DNA from: Opitutaceae bacterium
Lineage (GTDB): Bacteria > Verrucomicrobiota > Verrucomicrobiae > Opitutales > Opitutaceae
NCBI GenBank assembly: GCA_031266495.1
Contig: JAISAX010000647.1
Location: 1-15,401, forward strand
Direction: 5' to 3'
Length of the DNA stretch: 15,401 nt
The notes beneath the pieces are model-generated. The model saw only the letters and a program-made list of their open reading frames with translations, made no database searches and was not told the origin of the DNA. How positions within the stretch are numbered: the stretch's first letter is position 1; the number at the start of each line of letters is the position of its first letter. This document shows, piece after piece, positions 11,834 to 15,401 of this stretch. The translations under genes were made by a program, and so were the position numbers.

Positions 11834-14752
11834 ATGTCAGGCATTTCCCCTCTGTTCCGATCATCCGGAGATTTCTCCGCATGGCTCGCCGCCTTCGCCG
11901 CCATCCTCGCGCTTCCACTCCAGGCAGTGACTCCGGAGCCTTACGCGCCCGAACCGCACCCCGGACCCGGCGCACTTGCCTCGCAATCCTCGACTCCGTT
12001 TTTTACCGCCGATTTTTCAAAACCGGCCGCCGCCTGGCGCACCCTCGCCCCCGCGTATCCGGATTCCCATGGCGCCGGACGCCTGCCGCAAGGATGGATC
12101 GATTTCACGGCGTCCCCCGAAACCGGAGTGCGGTACGGACGTTTCATCGATGACGGATTGCCGATGCTCCATATCGCCGTCGAAAAAGCCCGCAAAGACC
12201 GTGCCGCCGCCGCCGCTGGCGTGGACCTCGGGGAAATCGCCTCCGGAACAATCGTCAAAATCTCGCTGACATTGCGCAGTCCCACCCGGACCCCGGCTCG
12301 CCTCGTTATCATCTCCACCGAAGACACGGCGTCCGGAGGAACCTCCACCCTGCTCCGGAAGCCAGCCTGGGAGCAGACCATCAAAGGCGACAGCGGCTGG
12401 CACACGCTCGATTGCCAATGGCAATCCACGATCCCGCCTGGCCGCTTCCGGCTGGCCCTTGTCATCGAACGCCCCGGCGTCTTCGACATAAGCGCGCTCT
12501 CCATCGGGACGATCCGCACCGAACACCTCCAAAACCTCCTTGCCAACGATCCGGCCTTTTCCGCATTCCGCGCCCCCGCCAACGCCCTCCGGCACACCCG
12601 CTTCCCGCTCGGCCTGCCCACCGGCTGGACCTACGCCCCCACTGTCGCTGACGGCGAGGACATGACCGTGGCCACCGATCCCGCCACACCCGGCCCCTCC
12701 GACGCTCCGTCGCTCAAAATCACGACAGCGCCCGCGCTCCCCTCCGACGCGTCCTTGTTTGGCGAATACTTCGTTCTCCCGCGATTCTGGACCGGACATG
12801 TTTTTTCGCTGTCGATCAAGGGACGCGCCACCGGCACCATCAGAATCGCATCGGGTTTCGATGTGCTGGCCACCAGGAAGTTTGCCATAACCGAGGCAGA
12901 CGGCTGGAAACGCCTGGCACTCGACTTTCAGCCACGCACCCTGACCGACGAATATTTCTTGCAACTCTCCCTCGCCGGCGAGGTCTGGATCGACGGCCTG
13001 CGCGTGGCCGCGTCAAACGACCCCGAACCGCGCGACTACGCCCCGCCCGCGCCTGTCGAGATTACCCTTGCGAGTCCTTCGCCCGCCCGCGTCACCTTCT
13101 CCGGCGAACCGTCCGATGCCCCGGCGCGCCGCGTCGAATGGACCGTTCTTGCCAGTCCGGATACGCCTGCCGGGGCCGTGCTCCGCGCCAAGGCGGTCAA
13201 TCTCTATCGGCGGCAAATCCGCCTGCCGGACACGCCTCTCGACGCCTCGCGTCCGCTCCTCCGCGGAGCGTGGACGTTGCCGGATTTTCCCGAACCCTTC
13301 GGCGCGCACCGCATCGAGGCGTGGATCGAGAACCCGGCCACCGGCGCCCGCATTGGCGCTCCCGACGAGATTGTCATCCACCGGCTCCCCCGTCCCCGAC
13401 ATCTGGATACGGATGCGCCCGAATCGCCCTTTGGCACGCACGTCTGGCCCTCGCGCCGGCACCTCGAAATGGCCAAGGCCGCCGGCGTCAACTGGGTGCG
13501 CCTGCACGACGGAGGCACCATTGCCTTCACCGGCTGGCATTTCCTCGAAAAGGAACGCGGCAAATGGACCTTCCGGGATCGTCCGCTCCAGCGTTACCGC
13601 GAGCATCATCTCCTGATTCTCGGCCAACTCGGCACCGCTCCGGCATGGACCACCGCGCTGCGACACGTCGGCCCGCGCTCATGGACGGATTCCTATTATC
13701 AACCCGAGGACATGGATGCCTGGCAAAAGTACGTGCGCACCATCACCGCCCGTTATCGGGACCAGATTCGCGCATGGGAAATCTGGAACGAACCCTGGCT
13801 TTCCGGTTTCTGGAGAAAAGGCGTGTTGACCGACTCCGCCGGGCGCACGGTCAACGATCAGGGCGACACTGCGCCCGAAGATTTTGCGCGGCTGACGCAG
13901 TCCGCCGTTGCCGCCGCCCGGTCGGTCGATCCGGCGTTCACGATAGTCGGCCTCAACACCACCGCCGGCAGCCACAGCACCAAAGGCCGCAATTTCGCCG
14001 GTGACGACTGGACTCGCCGCTATGCGGAGGCGGGAGGCATCAAAAATCTCTCGGCTGTAAGCTATCATCAATACGCGTTTGAAAACGCCGGTTATCCCGG
14101 CGACAGCATCGAGCGCGGATACAAGACGGCCGTCGGTCCCGTCAGCGAGTCGTCCACCGGGCGCCCCGCCATTCCCGTCTGGATGACCGAAGGCTCCGTC
14201 ATTCAGGGCCGGACGGGCCGCGGTTTTTATTATCAGACCCTTCCCTTCGCCCCGGATGTTGAAGAGTCCGCCGAAGCGGTATCCGACCGTCTGCTACGCT
14301 ACATCACGGCCCTGCTCGCCGCCGGGGACGCCAGAATTTTTCTCTATGCGATGCACAAGCACGGACGTTTCGACAACGGAAACAAGTACCGTGTGTTGCT
14401 CGGTGAAGACGGCTATCTTCATCCGGTTGCCGTTGCCCACGCCGCGCTTGCCTGGCGGCTGGAGGGGAAACCCTTTCGGCGGATCATCGAAATCGCGCCG
14501 GATACCCGTGCGTATGTTTTTTCCAACGACACCGCCTGGACCGCTGTCCTGATTCCACGCCCGGACAATGGCGGAGCGAAAGCCGGAAGAGCCGGACCCT
14601 CCGCCGTTTCGCTCCGGGAGCGCGGGAGAATCGTTTTTTCCGATCTGTTTGGCAACCCGCTCGAATCAGCCACCGCCCCGCCCGACCGTGTGTTCTTTGC
14701 CACGGGCGACGGCCCCTTTTCCGATCACATACTGTCCGTCCTGAAACCCTGA
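11834..14752 (+). CDS. Large secreted clan GH-A glycoside hydrolase, family unassigned
   Basis: A 972-residue protein with a hydrophobic signal region (SAWLAAFAAILALPLQA, about 15-32). Residues of about 50-230 and 260-400 look like beta-sandwich carbohydrate-binding modules (CBM-like; DKIRTEH-type family marks are not evident). The catalytic (beta/alpha)8 barrel spans about 530-860, with FGTHVWPSRRHLEMAKAAG, then WEIWNEPW with probable acid/base E653, then VWMTEGS with probable nucleophile E786. The 133-residue gap and the NEP motif fit clan GH-A and recall GH39-like enzymes. It should cleave a beta-linked polysaccharide or oligosaccharide outside the cytoplasm; the substrate cannot be told. 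The ATG at 11834 has no clear Shine-Dalgarno, and a poly-C tract lies 23-44 bp upstream. The prepilin-like gene follows 15 bp after its stop, so the two are probably cotranscribed. Confidence 0.82.
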   Translation: MSGISPLFRSSGDFSAWLAAFAAILALPLQAVTPEPYAPEPHPGPGALASQSSTPFFTADFSKPAAAWRTLAPAYPDSHGAGRLPQGWIDFTASPETGVRYGRFIDDGLPMLHIAVEKARKDRAAAAAGVDLGEIASGTIVKISLTLRSPTRTPARLVIISTEDTASGGTSTLLRKPAWEQTIKGDSGWHTLDCQWQSTIPPGRFRLALVIERPGVFDISALSIGTIRTEHLQNLLANDPAFSAFRAPANALRHTRFPLGLPTGWTYAPTVADGEDMTVATDPATPGPSDAPSLKITTAPALPSDASLFGEYFVLPRFWTGHVFSLSIKGRATGTIRIASGFDVLATRKFAITEADGWKRLALDFQPRTLTDEYFLQLSLAGEVWIDGLRVAASNDPEPRDYAPPAPVEITLASPSPARVTFSGEPSDAPARRVEWTVLASPDTPAGAVLRAKAVNLYRRQIRLPDTPLDASRPLLRGAWTLPDFPEPFGAHRIEAWIENPATGARIGAPDEIVIHRLPRPRHLDTDAPESPFGTHVWPSRRHLEMAKAAGVNWVRLHDGGTIAFTGWHFLEKERGKWTFRDRPLQRYREHHLLILGQLGTAPAWTTALRHVGPRSWTDSYYQPEDMDAWQKYVRTITARYRDQIRAWEIWNEPWLSGFWRKGVLTDSAGRTVNDQGDTAPEDFARLTQSAVAAARSVDPAFTIVGLNTTAGSHSTKGRNFAGDDWTRRYAEAGGIKNLSAVSYHQYAFENAGYPGDSIERGYKTAVGPVSESSTGRPAIPVWMTEGSVIQGRTGRGFYYQTLPFAPDVEESAEAVSDRLLRYITALLAAGDARIFLYAMHKHGRFDNGNKYRVLLGEDGYLHPVAVAHAALAWRLEGKPFRRIIEIAPDTRAYVFSNDTAWTAVLIPRPDNGGAKAGRAGPSAVSLRERGRIVFSDLFGNPLESATAPPDRVFFATGDGPFSDHILSVLKP

Positions 14753-14767
14753 TTCCCCCTGAAAACC

Positions 14768-15401
14768 ATGATTCACGAACCTCCTCGTACTCGAAACATC
14801 ATGACACGCGGGTTCACGCTGATCGAACTGCTCACGGTCATCGTTATCATTGGCATCCTGGCCGCCATCATCATCCCGACCGTTGGAGCGGTCCGTTCGT
14901 CCGCGCGCGCCGCGCAATGCAAATCCAACCTCCACCAGATCGGGATGGCAGCCATGATGTATTCGACCGAAAACAAAAATGTCATTCTTCCCACCGCCTA
15001 TGAGGCGGAGCAATCATCGGCGCCTTTGCACAGGAAAAATTGGCCCGGTCTGCTTTTGCCCTACATGGGCGGGCGGACATTGGGCGGCAGCGACTCGATT
15101 TCCAGCTACGATGAAATGCCCGCCTACAAATGCCCGGGCGTCAAAGAGGATGTTTTCGGATACGGGCACAACGTCACATACCTGTGCAAGCACAGTGGCG
15201 GCACCACGATACAGCTCTACAGCATGTCGATGGCTGAAACTCCGTCACGGACAGTGCTCATTGTGGATTCGGGAAAAGGGAGCGCCAATCCGTCGCAGGA
15301 GTGGCGACCTTTTGCGCGACCGGGAGGGAAAAACGGGAATGGTTATAGCGGCAACGATTTTGTCCCTCAATTTCGTCATCGCGGAGACACCTGCAACGTC
15401 G
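14768..15401 (+). CDS. Prepilin-like protein with N-terminal cleavage/methylation signal (partial at right edge)
   Basis: After a short leader comes the type IV prepilin/pseudopilin signal RGFTLIELLTVIVIIGIL, with cleavage expected between G and F and an N-terminal hydrophobic helix. The rest (SNLHQIGMAAMMYSTENK, LPYMGGR, YKCPGV, FRHRGDTCNV) matches the large planctomycete/verrucomicrobial family of single-helix exported proteins that end in an H-X9-DG motif; the window stops inside that region. The protein is likely inserted in the inner membrane and handled by a prepilin peptidase. Such genes commonly accompany secreted glycosidases in these phyla, but their role is unknown. The start is either ATG 14768 (15 bp after the previous stop) or the in-frame ATG 14801 (giving the short leader MTRG); neither has a good Shine-Dalgarno. 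Confidence 0.88.
   Translation, partial: MIHEPPRTRNIMTRGFTLIELLTVIVIIGILAAIIIPTVGAVRSSARAAQCKSNLHQIGMAAMMYSTENKNVILPTAYEAEQSSAPLHRKNWPGLLLPYMGGRTLGGSDSISSYDEMPAYKCPGVKEDVFGYGHNVTYLCKHSGGTTIQLYSMSMAETPSRTVLIVDSGKGSANPSQEWRPFARPGGKNGNGYSGNDFVPQFRHRGDTCNV

Noticed and set aside
12017..12964. 315-codon minus-strand frame inside the GH-A gene
   Set aside because: Glycine- and arginine-rich shadow with no domain; the plus-strand protein is continuous with signal peptide and catalytic residues.

Overview
The window looks like a GC-rich chromosome segment from a Verrucomicrobiota bacterium, most likely Opitutaceae. This is inferred from gene content, not from a marker gene. The clues are a PEP-CTERM protein with autotransporter-type beta-strand repeats, an H-X9-DG-type prepilin-like protein, an AraR-like GntR/LacI hybrid regulator, secreted glycosidases, and many short dispersed inverted repeats and poly-C tracts.

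Left part (1-6263), housekeeping. On the minus strand lie a thiamine-diphosphate E1 alpha dehydrogenase gene that runs off the left edge (1-1047), a 767-bp gene-free repeat region (1048-1814), a glycosyltransferase remnant cut short by an AT-rich foreign tail (1815-2318), tsaD (2417-3568) and a membrane-anchored S41 C-terminal processing protease (3778-5085). A COG1565-type SAM methyltransferase (5070-6263) diverges from the protease, and the two predicted starts overlap.

Right part (6271-15401), a carbohydrate module. It holds a cytoplasmic GH78-type alpha-L-rhamnosidase on the minus strand, a divergent GntR-LacI regulator, and then on the plus strand a PEP-CTERM beta-strand-repeat surface protein, a 972-residue secreted clan GH-A glycosidase and a prepilin-like protein cut by the right edge. 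A plausible reading is that the regulator senses a sugar and controls outside breakdown (GH-A enzyme, surface protein) and inside breakdown (rhamnosidase) of a plant-like polysaccharide or glycoside.

The most notable content is the repeats. Two conserved genes carry in-frame insertions of palindromic repeat DNA. tsaD has a 99-bp insert encoding 33 extra residues, placed at the centre of a GC-rich native palindrome. The methyltransferase has about 180 bp with three related hairpins and a poly-C tract, encoding about 60 extra residues. Three further inverted-repeat elements sit between genes, two with perfect 27- and 34-bp arms and one with imperfect 29-bp arms. Most elements are built of 7- to 9-bp tandem units. 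A 15-bp motif, CTGAYGTTACGCGGA, recurs at three repeat or junction sites. Eight contiguous diverged 21-bp repeats lie upstream of the E1 gene. A run of 14 C in the E1 gene separates the conserved frame from what looks like its continuation in another frame, so it is either a slippage (phase-variable) site or a sequencing error. No rRNA, tRNA, CRISPR array or intact transposase gene was seen.
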